Source: Chaunax sp. Z400
Taxonomy: Eukaryota; Chordata; Actinopteri; Lophiiformes; Chaunacidae
Reading direction: 5' to 3'
Assembly: GCA_037577475.1 (NCBI GenBank)
Contig: CM075197.1
Location: forward strand, 18,550,650-18,614,649
DNA: 64,000 nt
Made by a program: the position numbers and the translations under genes. Positions 36,470-47,700 of the stretch are shown here, in pieces (position 1 is the first letter of the stretch; every line of letters begins with the position of its first letter). A model generated the notes under the pieces. That model did not search any database, was not told where the DNA came from, and saw nothing but the letters and a program-made list of their open reading frames with translations.

Positions 36470-37317
36470 CAGAATTTGCAGCGTGAAACAGATGGAAATT
36501 CGAGGAACGCAGCAGAGGTCATGGTTCCCAGAGAGAGGGAGCAGCGTCAAGATGGCAGGCAGCCACTGCTGGAGGAGATCAACGACCTCAAGAGGAAGCT
36601 GTATGACGCTGAAGGATACAGGTGGAAGTTACAGGCAACCCTCCGTCGGGTAAATGAAGGGATTACAAGGAAGAAAAATGAAGTCAGTTCTCTTAAATAT
36701 GAGCTCAATGATCTCGAGATTAAAAAAAATAGCAGAGTCACAGTTGCCTCTGCAGACCTGCAGAGAATGAAAAGGCAGAGGCATGGCGATAAAAGAGGCA
36801 GATGAGCAGATTGCTAATCTTCAGCAGAGTCTCACACAGACAGAGAACTGGGACAAGATTTTGACAGAAGAGATGGATAAAGAGAGAGATCTGCAAGGTC
36901 AATGCGCGTGCCAAAAATCACAAATACACTTTGCACCAGCTGGAAGACACTCAGTCAGCTCTAGAAGCGACCAAAGTTCAATGTGATGCTCTGGAGGAAG
37001 AACTGAAGTGGCAGCAAGAAGAGCGAGATGTGCACCACCTGCAGGAACTTTCACAGAGAGGAGATGTCCTCAGGAAGGAGCTCTCTGAGCAGGAGGAGAG
37101 GTTGAAAAAGACTTTAGCTGACAAAGGAGACAACATCAAACGGCAGCTCCTCGAGGAAGAGGAGAGCTTCTAGAATGAGGTCTTTGACTGGGAGACAAAG
37201 GCACAACATTTTGAGGAAGAAAAGACAAACCTGGAGCCGATGATTCAGATGAAAGAAAAGATGTGTACATCTGCAGAGGCACAGAGGAATAAGGAGCTTC
37301 AAACACAAACCTGATGC
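36470..37317 (+). pseudogene. Broken coiled-coil gene (myosin-rod-like)
   Basis: Three successive open blocks in shifted frames give one coherent heptad-rich protein. Block one (36476-about 36765) contains LLEEINDLKRKLYDAEGY and LKYELNDLEIK. Block two (about 36770-36895) contains AIKEADEQIANLQQSL. Block three (about 36898-37317) contains KVNARAKNHKYTLHQLED and EALEEELKW-like heptads, and is interrupted by TAG at 37171-37173 where a Gln or Glu codon would fit. Shifts at about 36765 and 36895 plus the stop mark it as decayed, or as carrying sequence errors. Lys/Glu/Leu heptads and the KVNA..K segment resemble myosin heavy-chain rods; I cannot name the parent gene. No intron signal interrupts the blocks. 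It sits in a repeat cluster. Confidence 0.6.
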
Positions 37318-38027
37318 AGATCCTAGCTATTAGCGTTTCTCCACAGAGGAGTCTTGCAGAGAAAGTTATTGTCTCCCATAAACTGATTGCTGCCAGCTTT
37401 AAAGATTGTTAAACTGGTGAGAAGGACTGGGTTGGTTATAATATCGGGAAACGACATCAGGTAAAATAATAAAGTCATGAGGATGATTGCAAGAGAGATC
37501 ATTGCTTTATTTGAACCCATCCATAAAATGATGTTAAGTGAATGTTACAGTCAGTGAATATCATTTGTGATTACACTATAAACTGCAAACACTGCTTTGT
37601 CCACAAATGTGAATATCTGGCTACAAGAATTTTAGTTTCACAATAACCATGTTTGTTATTACCAGGAACATAAATGTATGTGCATTTGCATTATGATTGA
37701 TCTAGATAAAAACAGCTGTAGATGTATATTAAATGGGGTATACAATCAGTTTTTGGCACAATGACAGAAGCAGGTGCAGCGTCAGTGCTGGTACTGCTAA
37801 TGAAACAGAATATGTCCATTAATTGACAAGAAGTCTATCAGATAGTCTTCTTTAAAGGCAGTAGTGATGAGCAGAAGACACCTTTAATCTCTGGTTCTAT
37901 GATATAAAATATAGACATCTCAATCCCTACATGTTGGCTCCGGCCACTAGGGGATTCATTGAGCCCCCTGAACCTACAGCGAGACATTTGGACGTGAAAT
38001 CAAACATGCTTGTCTTTATCTTGTCAG

Positions 38028-38138
38028 GAGCTGTTAACGGAAGAAACTACGAAGAAAAAGAAGGAGTGCCTCTGGAAGCGTTTATTTCATTGTAAAAAGA
38101 AGACCCCTGATGCGTCTGGACTCAGCCCCCCTCTCTAA
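38028..38138 (+). pseudogene. Possible terminal exon of the same coiled-coil gene
   Basis: After an acceptor-like CTTGTCTTTATCTTGTCAG, a frame of 36 codons opens with ELLTEETTKKKKECLWKRLF, then HCKKKTPDASGLSPPL and TAA (38136-38138). Lys/Glu-rich composition and position 0.7 kb after the coiled-coil blocks suggest the last exon of that gene. An A-rich stretch follows at 38250-38282. I saw no convincing donor at the end of the preceding block, so the link is inferred. Confidence 0.3.
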
Positions 38139-38789
38139 CCCAACCATAAACCAGATCAGAAGATCATGAGCCTGGAGGGATAGCTCAGGGCTTGTGCCCT
38201 TTTCTATCCATAATCTTGTGGCTGGAGAGGTGGATGGAACCTGAGAGCAGAAGAAAAAAAAAGGAAGAAAGAAAAAAAAAAGTGTGTTTGTATGTCTCTT
38301 AGGTTAATATATATGTGTGATATCAGGTAGCATTGATGACGTAGTCTGTGGAGGAATGTTGCCCAACCATAAATGCTCCTCCCCTCTCTTTCCTACACTA
38401 ATAGCGTGTTCGCCAAAATCACAGTTTACCTATAAAGTCGATGCGATGTCACTAGTACATACAAGTAGATGCTAATTTCCACGAGGCGACATGAATGGAA
38501 ATATGCAATTTAAACTAAACACTTGCCCTTATCTATTGAAACATACAAACATGTGATACATAGAAATGACTTTTTTAAGTACTCAAAACCAAAACATGTT
38601 AAATCATGATTAAGCATCAATGAGTCATAGCATAGCTGTAACAGTCATTGGTGCATTTCAAAGTAAATGGTGGTGGTGAGATTTTTTTGTGCATGATTGT
38701 ACACACCTGATCAAGACAATAAAAACTCGGGCAAAATTAATGTCCTACTGAAACAACCGATCATACCACAACTTCTGCAAAACTTACGT

Positions 38790-39200
38790 GACCAGGCAGT
38801 TGGGATGCTGATGGCTGGAACTCTGCAGACACGTGTAGCACAGATGTTATGGCACATTGCACAGTAGAGGCAGATCACATTTAGTGACAAGTCCAGATTT
38901 AACTTGCACAGAGCTGATGGACATGGCGTGTCGTCGCCATGGGGAACACTATCGTGAAGCATACATCCAGAAAGTGGACCGTTTTGGTGGTGGTCTCATG
39001 ATGTAGGGAGCCATTGCTAATGGATGGCAGTCAGACCTTGTCCACATCCACGGTACACTGACAGCTATCCGTTACCAAGATACGGCTCTAGATCCACATC
39101 ATTCCCAGGATACAGCAATCAGGCAACACCTTCATGCATGACAATGCCAGACCACATGTGGCTCATGTCTGTCAGGAGAAGCCTACCTGGATCAGAACAA
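38790..39200 (+). mobile_element. Tc1/mariner-like transposase relic 1
   Basis: On the + strand: FSDKSRFNLH (first catalytic Asp region, about 38880-38909), then after a frameshift FGGGLMM, stop, GAIANGW and HGTLTAIRYQD, then in another frame FMHDNARPHVAHVCQE with the second catalytic Asp in DNARPH (39140-39157). These are the family's DDE-domain landmarks in the right order. At least one stop and two frameshifts make it dead. No terminal inverted repeats or helix-turn-helix region were seen, so both ends are lost. Confidence 0.75.
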
Positions 39201-40796
39201 TGTCTATTGTCTGGTCTACAATGCAACTATTGTACTGTTACTTACACAAAATAAAAAAACAAGTATCCACAAAAAATGCCGGCTATTAATTGTTAATGAA
39301 AAACCATAAAATAATCATATAATTTAGTTTTAGTCATTTGTGTTTTGGTCTACTGGAAGCATGTAATGATCCAAATCCACACTAAATCATACATGTTAAC
39401 GTTTTTCATCTCAGGGTTAATTATTTATTATTAATTACATTTATTAATTATTGAGAAAAATTCAAAAACAAATTAATTCTTTATCGACAACCAGATCTAG
39501 ATCTGCCTCCAAGTTTAAGGCACGGTTCTTACTGCAACTTTGTGACGTAATAGGGAATTTGTAGGCCATGCTTGCGTGTGGAAAACACACAACCACAGCA
39601 GGTTGGACATGGGGACAAGAGAGAAAGCATGCTGAGGAACAAGCTGTGAATCCCCACTAACAGAAGGTTTTGAAGCTGGGAATGTGTTAAGTTTTATATT
39701 CCCCATAGCAAAGGGAATGCACCCCTGTAAGCTAAAGGAGACTCCCAGTCATTTCTGGAGAAAAGAGAAGCACCAACCACAGAGGATATAATCATAATCA
39801 TCACGTCACTGCAGTGTGGGAATGACTTTAGCTACAGCAGCAGGCCATGAACTTCCCCTTTAGAGGTTGGTTGGATTTGTATCTGCATAACATCACCCAT
39901 GTCAGACAGAAGGGACAAAATAGAGAGAAGTAAAAGTGCATAACGTCTCAGTTTAGGCCCACAATGATGATGTCAATATGCCTCATAAAGATCAAACATC
40001 TGAACATGTGAAACATGAATTGGAAATAACATGAAAAAAAATCAGAACTTGAAAATGATGGGAAAACCTTATAATCAAGGCATCGGGTTTTCTTTAAAAT
40101 GTGAAATTAGAAGTAAATTAAAAACAACCTCACCCTACTTAATGTTTAACACAGTGAGATACTGCATGTATCTCTGACATAATAGAACACAAACCGGATC
40201 TAAAAAATAGGTTTCAGTATAACAGTATCAACTCCGGTTATACAGTATAATTACTCTTACATATACAATTATTAGTTTCATTCAGAAAAAAAGGAATATG
40301 ATGTATTTTGGCAACTTTTCAGAAATTAGGATTGAAATTGGACTTCATTAACATGCAATTACCACTGTTGTTCATGTATTTATTCTATTTTCTTAATAAT
40401 CATTATCTCTTTTATTTATTTTTTTATTGTCTTCATTTACTGTCAAAGAATGGACATAAGCGAAATGGACACTGAGCAGATGAAAAACTGCTTTTCCTTG
40501 ATTAGACTCATCAAAACATGAATATAAAAAGTACTCTTGACTGCTGTTTGCTGTTGCTGCATGTGTGATCATAATCGTCATACTGGGTTGGTCTTGGCTG
40601 CTACTGTACCTGCTGCTGTCTCAGATACACTCCATACACCTCTACCAGTGGTGTACAACAAATAATTGCATGACAAACATATAAGAAAGTCCTCAAGCAA
40701 CATGCACTGTGAAGGTGAGTATCTTAAGTGAAAAGTGATAGCAGCCTACCGTTCAACAGAGAACGCCCGAAGAGCAAACATCTATCATCATATCAT

Positions 40797-40817
40797 CTTT
40801 CTTTCTTTCTTTCTTTT
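40797..40817 (+). repeat. (CTTT)n microsatellite
   Basis: Five CTTT units in a row. Confidence 0.9.
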
Positions 40818-41911
40818 GTTTTTGCCCTCATACTTTTGGAATTAAATTGAGTGGTTATTGAGACATAACAGTAAACGCACCATGAAATTTCTGGCTTTAT
40901 TAATGCATGTTATTTGAGGAACAATGAGGTTTTGGATCATCAAATGAAGAATAAATAATAATAACAACAATAATGCACACAATCCACAAACCTGGCAAGC
41001 AATCTGGATCAATTCATTTAAAAGCTCCAACAGTTCCCATAAGAAAACCTCTCCAACAATGTGTAGGCAATAATACTGTACCATGCAATAATAGAGGTGC
41101 CTTGAGTTTCAATTTGAAAGACATTCCCATGGTTTCAGCTATCCTAGGTGCCTGCCAGGATGTTCCTGGCCCATGCAGCAGACAGCCATTTCCTCCCAGG
41201 ACCAGGTGATTGACAAAGACACAACAGGCCACAGAGCCAAAACGACCCACCGCTCTACTGCCAAGCACTCTGGGTGAAAGTACCATTCCCATACTAAACA
41301 AAAGCTTACTGGATATAGGGTACCATATCAAGCCCAGTTTTAATGAGCACCTTCTGTTGGTAAAGTTAATAAGTAGAGTCTGCAGCTATCATCTGAGTGT
41401 GTGCCTTACAGGAACATGGAAAGCAGTATTTCATAGTTGCAGTTGTTATTCTAAGACCAAGGTGAAGTCAGCCGGTGGCAGATTTATACTTTGATAGTGA
41501 CAGCATAGTTTATATGGAAGTGGGTAAATCATGTCTGTCAATAGCACTCAACCTTGGGATTTTGGGCAGCTTTGCGATGTAAACAGCTGCATGTTATCCA
41601 GCTCGCAGCAATGAGACGTGACCAAACCTCCCTCCCTGGTGCATCATCTCCCTGATAATTTCAAGGTGAGATACCATCGTACAGTAGAGCGATACAATCA
41701 GATGCAGGCTCCCAAACATCCCTCTGCAAACAATATCGCTGATTTCTTCCTCACTCTCTTACTTCCACAGAGTTCCAGAGTTGGTAGGCTTTTCTTTTGT
41801 CAAGTGAGGACAGATTCCTTGTCAAAACTCTTTTCCTTCAAGCCTCTTTCATGACGAGTTTGACTTCCAATCTGTTGACTGCACTGTTGACTCTGCTCAT
41901 CTGCAAAGCTT

Positions 41912-41915
<4 letters not shown>

Positions 41916-41947
<32 letters not shown>
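41916..41947 (+). repeat. (TG)n microsatellite
   Basis: Sixteen TG units. The overlapping open frames read as Cys-Val or Thr-His runs and are not genes. Confidence 0.95.
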
Positions 41948-41948
<1 letters not shown>

Positions 41949-43078
41949 TTTATGTGTGACTGCACACGAACCAGCACATTTCCTTGCGGTAGCTGTTGAG
42001 CTCATCATGTTTGGAGGAGACGACTTCACTGACAAGTGTCGTTAAAGTATGAGTAAATGTATCTGTGCACGGGGACGCTCACAGGCTTACGGTTGCCTAT
42101 TATTAAAGAAAACATTCTGCAGTCACCATAGCAATGGCAGCACTCTGAGATGGCTGCTGGGAGTGCTGACAGGCCTGTGTCAGAGCAGAATTTCCACCTC
42201 AGATCACTCCATCTCTCTACCTCTCTTCACATTTCTTTTGTTAAACCACTGAAGCGGTCTCTAATACTACTCCTCTTAAACTCTCTGTTGAAATATATTG
42301 TCATTTTCATTCTTTCCGCTGTACTACCCATATGAAGGAAACCAAACTAAAAGTAGGTGTGAAAAACTTTTTAGATACACACATGCACACTCGAAGGCAC
42401 ACCTCTATTAGTTCCTGGGAGACAGGCAGTAGCAGGTAGAGCTGTGTCAGTTTTCACACTCTACCCCAGGCAACTATCATGTACTGTAGTCTCAAGGTGA
42501 GCCTTATTTACCATACAGCCCCACTAGTTCACACTAAACAAAGCTGTCATCTCTCTCCAAAACCAAGGGAAACAAGTTTCTGCCTGAATGCAGCACAGAT
42601 GTACGACTGTACTTATAAGGACACTTCTTAAATTATAAAGCAGCAATTTCATGTATATGTATTAATGCGCAAATTGTCTGTTGATTTGAAAACTGAAGAA
42701 CTACATAAATGAGAACGTAAATAGTGCATATGTTGTGTGTTTTCTTACAGTACAGGGTAAAGCTGGCAAATATAAACCAGTATTCAAACTGTCAGTCATT
42801 ATAATGTTTATTAAGTAGGCAAATAATGGTGGCTTAAGATAGGATACTTTTGTGGGTTTGGCAAGAAGTAGCACATATCAGTCCTGCAAGGTTTAGTGGG
42901 TACAAGCTGTCAGCTTATGTGTTCTGCATGACTCAGATTTTCTGATTAGTGGCCTGTTTGCATAGATACAGCACAACAAGAAACAAATACGGCTGCAGAA
43001 TAACTAATGGCATGCTCAGATGAAAGGATTTAATGAAATTGAAGATTCAAAGTACAGTCTGTGACAAGTTCCTTTAAC

Positions 43079-43092
43079 TTTTTTTTTTTTTT
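43079..43092 (+). repeat. Poly(T) tract
   Basis: Fourteen consecutive T. Could be the A-tail of an old minus-strand retrotransposed copy, but no body is recognisable beside it. Confidence 0.7.
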
Positions 43093-43337
43093 ACTTCAAA
43101 ACAAATGCAATTTATGTATGTGCATTACATGATTGTATGGCTGAACGTATGTGAGGAGGATGAGCAGGAATTTGTCCTGATTTCATTGCAGCACTAAAAC
43201 ATGAATATCCAAAATGTATAATTTAATACATGACAGACAATTAATCATCTTTTCTTTTCTTTTTTTTTTACTAAAAAGGCACACCTCATTAAATGATGTG
43301 ATTTAACGGCTTTTCTACTCATCTTTTAATTATAATG

Positions 43338-43356
43338 CATATATATATATATATAT
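43338..43356. repeat. (AT)n microsatellite
   Basis: About nine AT units. Confidence 0.9.
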
Positions 43357-44044
43357 CAAAATCACTTTATAACATCTTGAGTGATCCTGTTAACAGACAG
43401 ACAAAGACAGTGACACTTGACAGTGTAACTATATTTTGATTCGATACTTTTTCAATTGTAATCTGGTCTGACTATAGTTACTTATGTTTTGTAATCTGAT
43501 TAGGTAGTCATAAAAAGATGTAATCTGTTACAATCCAACCCTGCTAGTATCGATCCCACCCCTTTCCAGTGGGTAAGATAGTCAAACTCCACAGTCTAAT
43601 AATGTGAGTGAGGGCTTTAGAAAGATTCAGTGGTCTCAGCATGGATTCTATACATATTCTAACATATATGATACATCCCACATCCATTCAGTTATCCTTT
43701 GTTTCAATCAGAAATTTTATTTTAATGGCCCTGTACCTCACTGTAAACAACAACTCTAAAACCAATGCATGTCTATAAGTTGCTTTTCTACTTTATGTTT
43801 GATGTTCTGTGACCCATTATGACACTGTAAGAAATAATGTTGTATTTCTGCTTTTAGAGTGTCTCCACAAAATGTCATTCATGTCTACCTTAGCAGCAAA
43901 TGATGGCATTTTTGATTTATCTATTTTTATTATTTTAAGTATAGCATATTAGTATAGATCCATCTTAAAACATCCACCCATCTTCCTCTGTGTAATCTAT
44001 CAAACTGTACACAGTTCTCTTTAAATATGCTCTGGCATCCTGGT

Positions 44045-44700
44045 CTATTTGCAAAATATATTCCCATAGTGCATCCTGGTGCTATCTCTTCCCAGGTATG
44101 CGATGCACGCACACCCAACACAGGCCACCTTCTTCCATTGATCCACGGTCCAATTCTGATGCTCACATGCCCATAGGTGCTTTCGGCATTGGATAGAGGT
44201 CAGCATGGGCACTCTGACCAGTCCATGGCTACGCAGCCCCATAAGCAGCACAATGTGTTCTGACACCTTTCTATCACAACCAGCATGAACTTTTTCAGCA
44301 ATTAGTGCTACCGTAGCTCGTCTGTGGATCTGATACTACGGGCTTCGCGCAAACATGCATCGATGAGCTTTGGACGCCCATGACCCTGTCGCCGGTTCAC
44401 CGGTTGTCCTTCCTTAGACCTCTTTTGGTAAGTACTAACCACTGCAGACCGGAAACACCCAAAAAGACCTGCAGGTTTGCCGAAGCTTTGACCCAATCCA
44501 TCACAATTTTGCTCTTGTCAAAGTCTCTCAGGTCCTTCAACTTACCCGTTATTCCTGCTTCCAACCCATCAACTTCAGGACAAAATGTTGCCTTACCGCC
44601 TATACAGTATATCTCATCCACTGACAGGTGCCATTTTAACAAGATAGTCAATGTTGTTCTTCACCTGTCAGTGGTTATAATGTTATGACTGAAAGGTGTA
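44045..44700 (-). mobile_element. Tc1/mariner-like transposon relic 2 with one terminal repeat
   Basis: Read on the minus strand, it starts at 44700 with a terminal-repeat-like TACACCTTTCAGTCATAACA then TTATAACCACTGACAGGTG, a Tc1-family end I recognise from fish. Transposase fragments follow in shifted frames: DFDKSKIVMDW, GQSFGKPAGL, SAVVSTYQKRSKEGQPVNRR and GHGRPKLIDA (helix-turn-helix plus GRPR-like hook), then RVPMLTSIQCRKH and HQNWTVDQWKKVA. Directly after this the segment expected to hold SDESRF is deleted, and the sequence resumes at YLGRDSTRMHYG before the element is lost near 44045. The catalytic domain and second terminal repeat are absent, so it is inactive. Confidence 0.85.
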
Positions 44701-47700
44701 TGATTTATGAATACATTTCCACCAGTATGAAGTCATCACCAGTGTGCTTACAAGCAGGATAATATCAAAACCCCCAACCAAGTTCTGTCATCTCGTTCTA
44801 TTTTCCCTACTTAATTTTCTTCCAAATTTTTAAAGCCCGTGGTATTAAAGTAGGTAGCAAATTGGAACAGCATCAATCTGATGACAGGTTCATGGTTAGT
44901 TGAGGAAACAGCTCTTCAAGTGATGCACAATGAAAATGTTACGTATCAAGGCATGAATGGAGTTTGGAAGCCTTCCTCGATCCAAGCTGTTAACGAGCCA
45001 CGACTGTCAAAATACTTATGGATGAGGAGCATTATGTGTTGGGCTGTGCCAACGTATAAATGTAGGGTAATACACACACACTTTATTTCTCCTAATCGCT
45101 CACCTTTGCTCTCTCACCCAGCTCGCACACATGCAAGCCAATACATGCAAATGTGCAAACACGCACCCGCGCACACCATGCACGGAGCCATTAGATACAG
45201 AGCTTCTGACAAGTACTTTGGACTGACACTCTCCAGCTACAGTGACATGCTAAACAAGTCTGAGCAGTGTATATACATACCATTTTCATTACTCTTGGCC
45301 TGAGGCCTTCAACACAGTAGGCAGTCGCAGCAGGGTGCGGCTGATGTACCTTTTATTGTGCCACCAGACCTGGCAAGGAAGCAAAAATATTCAACACTGC
45401 TGGGTAGCACACTGTGGAGTCCTTTCGAGTTAAACTTAACCCTGATTATTTTGACAGGTCGGTATTGTTTTGTGTATGGAGGTCAAGGTTCAATTGCTTC
45501 ATGCTCCATGACAAAAATGCCTGAGTCTCAAATCCTTGAAAAGCTTTGTAAAACTCAGGACAACATATCACAACAACTTGCATGAGTCACCTTGTCACTG
45601 ACTACGACCATACATGACATCCCATTATTCGGATCCCGTCTCCCTCGGTGGTTGTGTGTCACCAAGAATACATCTACATGAGCCTGTCCTCCCAGTGAAC
45701 TGTGCTCTGTGCCTGACGAAAGCAGAGGGGAACAACAGCCCTCATGGCTACGGGACAGGTAAATTGCACTGGGAGACAAGGGGCTGCTTGTGTGAGACAG
45801 AAACATGACACGTTCAGATGCAGGAAGCAAGTCTTTTTTTTCTTCATCTCTGAAATAAAGAATTAAACCCTGGGAAGAGTGAACATTATAGAAACAATAC
45901 TGGCACCTTTGTGTCTGTGAAGGTGTTAGAACAAGGTAATGTATGACTGACAAGCAATATCTTCCCAAGCCGTGCATGTCTTGTCATGAATGAAAGCACA
46001 ACACAGTGTGTACAACAGAGGGGTATAACCATTCAACACTATGTGGTACAACAAAATTGCCCTTGGAGCTTGCCCAGGCAGTAACCGAGCTGTGGAAATG
46101 TAACAGTCTTCTGTGTGCAAATCACTACAGAAGAGACACCGAAGGAAATTTAAAGTTCTCTTCTTTCATATTTACAGTTGCTTGGCATATGTTGTTGCAC
46201 TGGGCAACATTGTTAGACCAAATACTAGAAAGCAGGATCCAGCATGCATGGTTTCTATTTTATAAGATTCAGCTATTTTATATTCCCCTTTAGCCACTTA
46301 TCAGCTTCTATGTCCCTCGAGAGACGTTCCGGTGTCTCTGAACTTATAAAGCAACGCCCTCACAATCCATAGCAAATCACTGTCTTTGTGCTTGTCTCAT
46401 CTTAATGTAAAAATATAGGCCCAGTTTAACGATACGGTAATTTAGCAACATGAGGGATATGTCGCTCTCTGAGAAAGCTATAGGTTTGGCTCAAGAGTTT
46501 ATACCCTTCTGTGAGGTGTAACAGTATCTGAATATAAAACTCCCTCAGCCTTCCTATATAGCCCTGTTTGGCAGCACTGCTGTTATGCTAACATATCACG
46601 TCATAGAACCATTTTGTATGCCGAGATGCAGACACACTAATGATTTGTGCCGTGTGGGAAAGCCGGTGCAGCATTCTTGGCTGGGATCTTGAGAGATTCA
46701 AGGATGAGTACTATATGCCCATGATATAGATACCATATGTTCTCCTGCATCTCTGCAAGACTTGGAGGATGTAGGATGATGAGGTGCTAGGATGTCAGAT
46801 CATTGACAGTCAGAAAACTGGGTGGTGGAGGGCAGGAAGGGAAATTGATGGATATGAAAATGAAAAGGGGATAGGAAGTACGGGTGCTGAGAGATATTCA
46901 AAGACAGTTCCCATGCATCATGCCAAGTGTTAGCCTGTGGCACATAGTCTATGACCTCACTGCTCTGTGGCTGGGTAGAGCTGTTTGGCAACATCATTGC
47001 ATTACCCCCTCCCCTACTTTTGTGGTTTTGTTTGGGATGGATCAACAAATCCCAAATGGAGCACAGAACATGGAGGTGGGTTGGCAGCCCAAAAATGAGC
47101 TGGAGCCGGCCAAGTGCTTGCGGTCGTCTAGTCAGGTCAACACTGGTCAGGGTAGCACATCGCTCTATCCATCCAGCAAAGAAGGCGTACTCTGGTCTCT
47201 GTAATGACTGCGTCACAAGAGAGAAGCCCCTGTCTTTAACCCAGGCCCTTAGCACGTATAACCCTTTTGGACTGAGCTGCCATGCTGCTGTACTGGTGCA
47301 GATGCTGGAGCCAAAACAAGGCTCACAGCTAATTGGCAATGGAGGTGGAACCACTGCTCTAAGCCTGCATGAACTGTGAAACTAAGGCTGGATGTGAGAG
47401 CAAGGGAAATGACCATCTTGGGATTAGGGCACAGTAGCCTACCCTTAGTGAATACAGTGAAGTGGTGATAAAATGCATCCTATACTACAGAGAAATGAGT
47501 AGAATATGGGGGGTGGGGGCAGGAAAGGTGCTTTACTCTTAAAGACTGGTGTCATTTCTAGGCGAATATTACAGCGCAGGTTGCATGGCCATAAGGATGC
47601 AACTGTTGCATCTTGGATCAAAACCCTTCTCTCCCTGTTCTCCATTTTCTACCCTGCACAGCTGTATGCAGTGAATGAGTCTATATACACTAAAAAATTG

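Larger units (their letters stand above)
39201..44044. other. Downstream intergenic region (gene desert, part 2)
   Basis: AT-rich DNA with no supported gene. It includes a tetranucleotide, a (TG)n and an (AT)n microsatellite and a long T tract, listed separately. A GC-richer stretch at about 41.1-41.3 kb has open frames on both strands but no recognisable product. Confidence 0.55.

Noticed and set aside
38711..38962. 83-codon minus-strand frame
   Set aside because: Antisense of the Tc1-like transposase relic read on the plus strand.
44881..45303. 140-codon plus-strand frame
   Set aside because: No family resemblance; part reads through CA-rich sequence (Thr/His/Ala). Probably chance.
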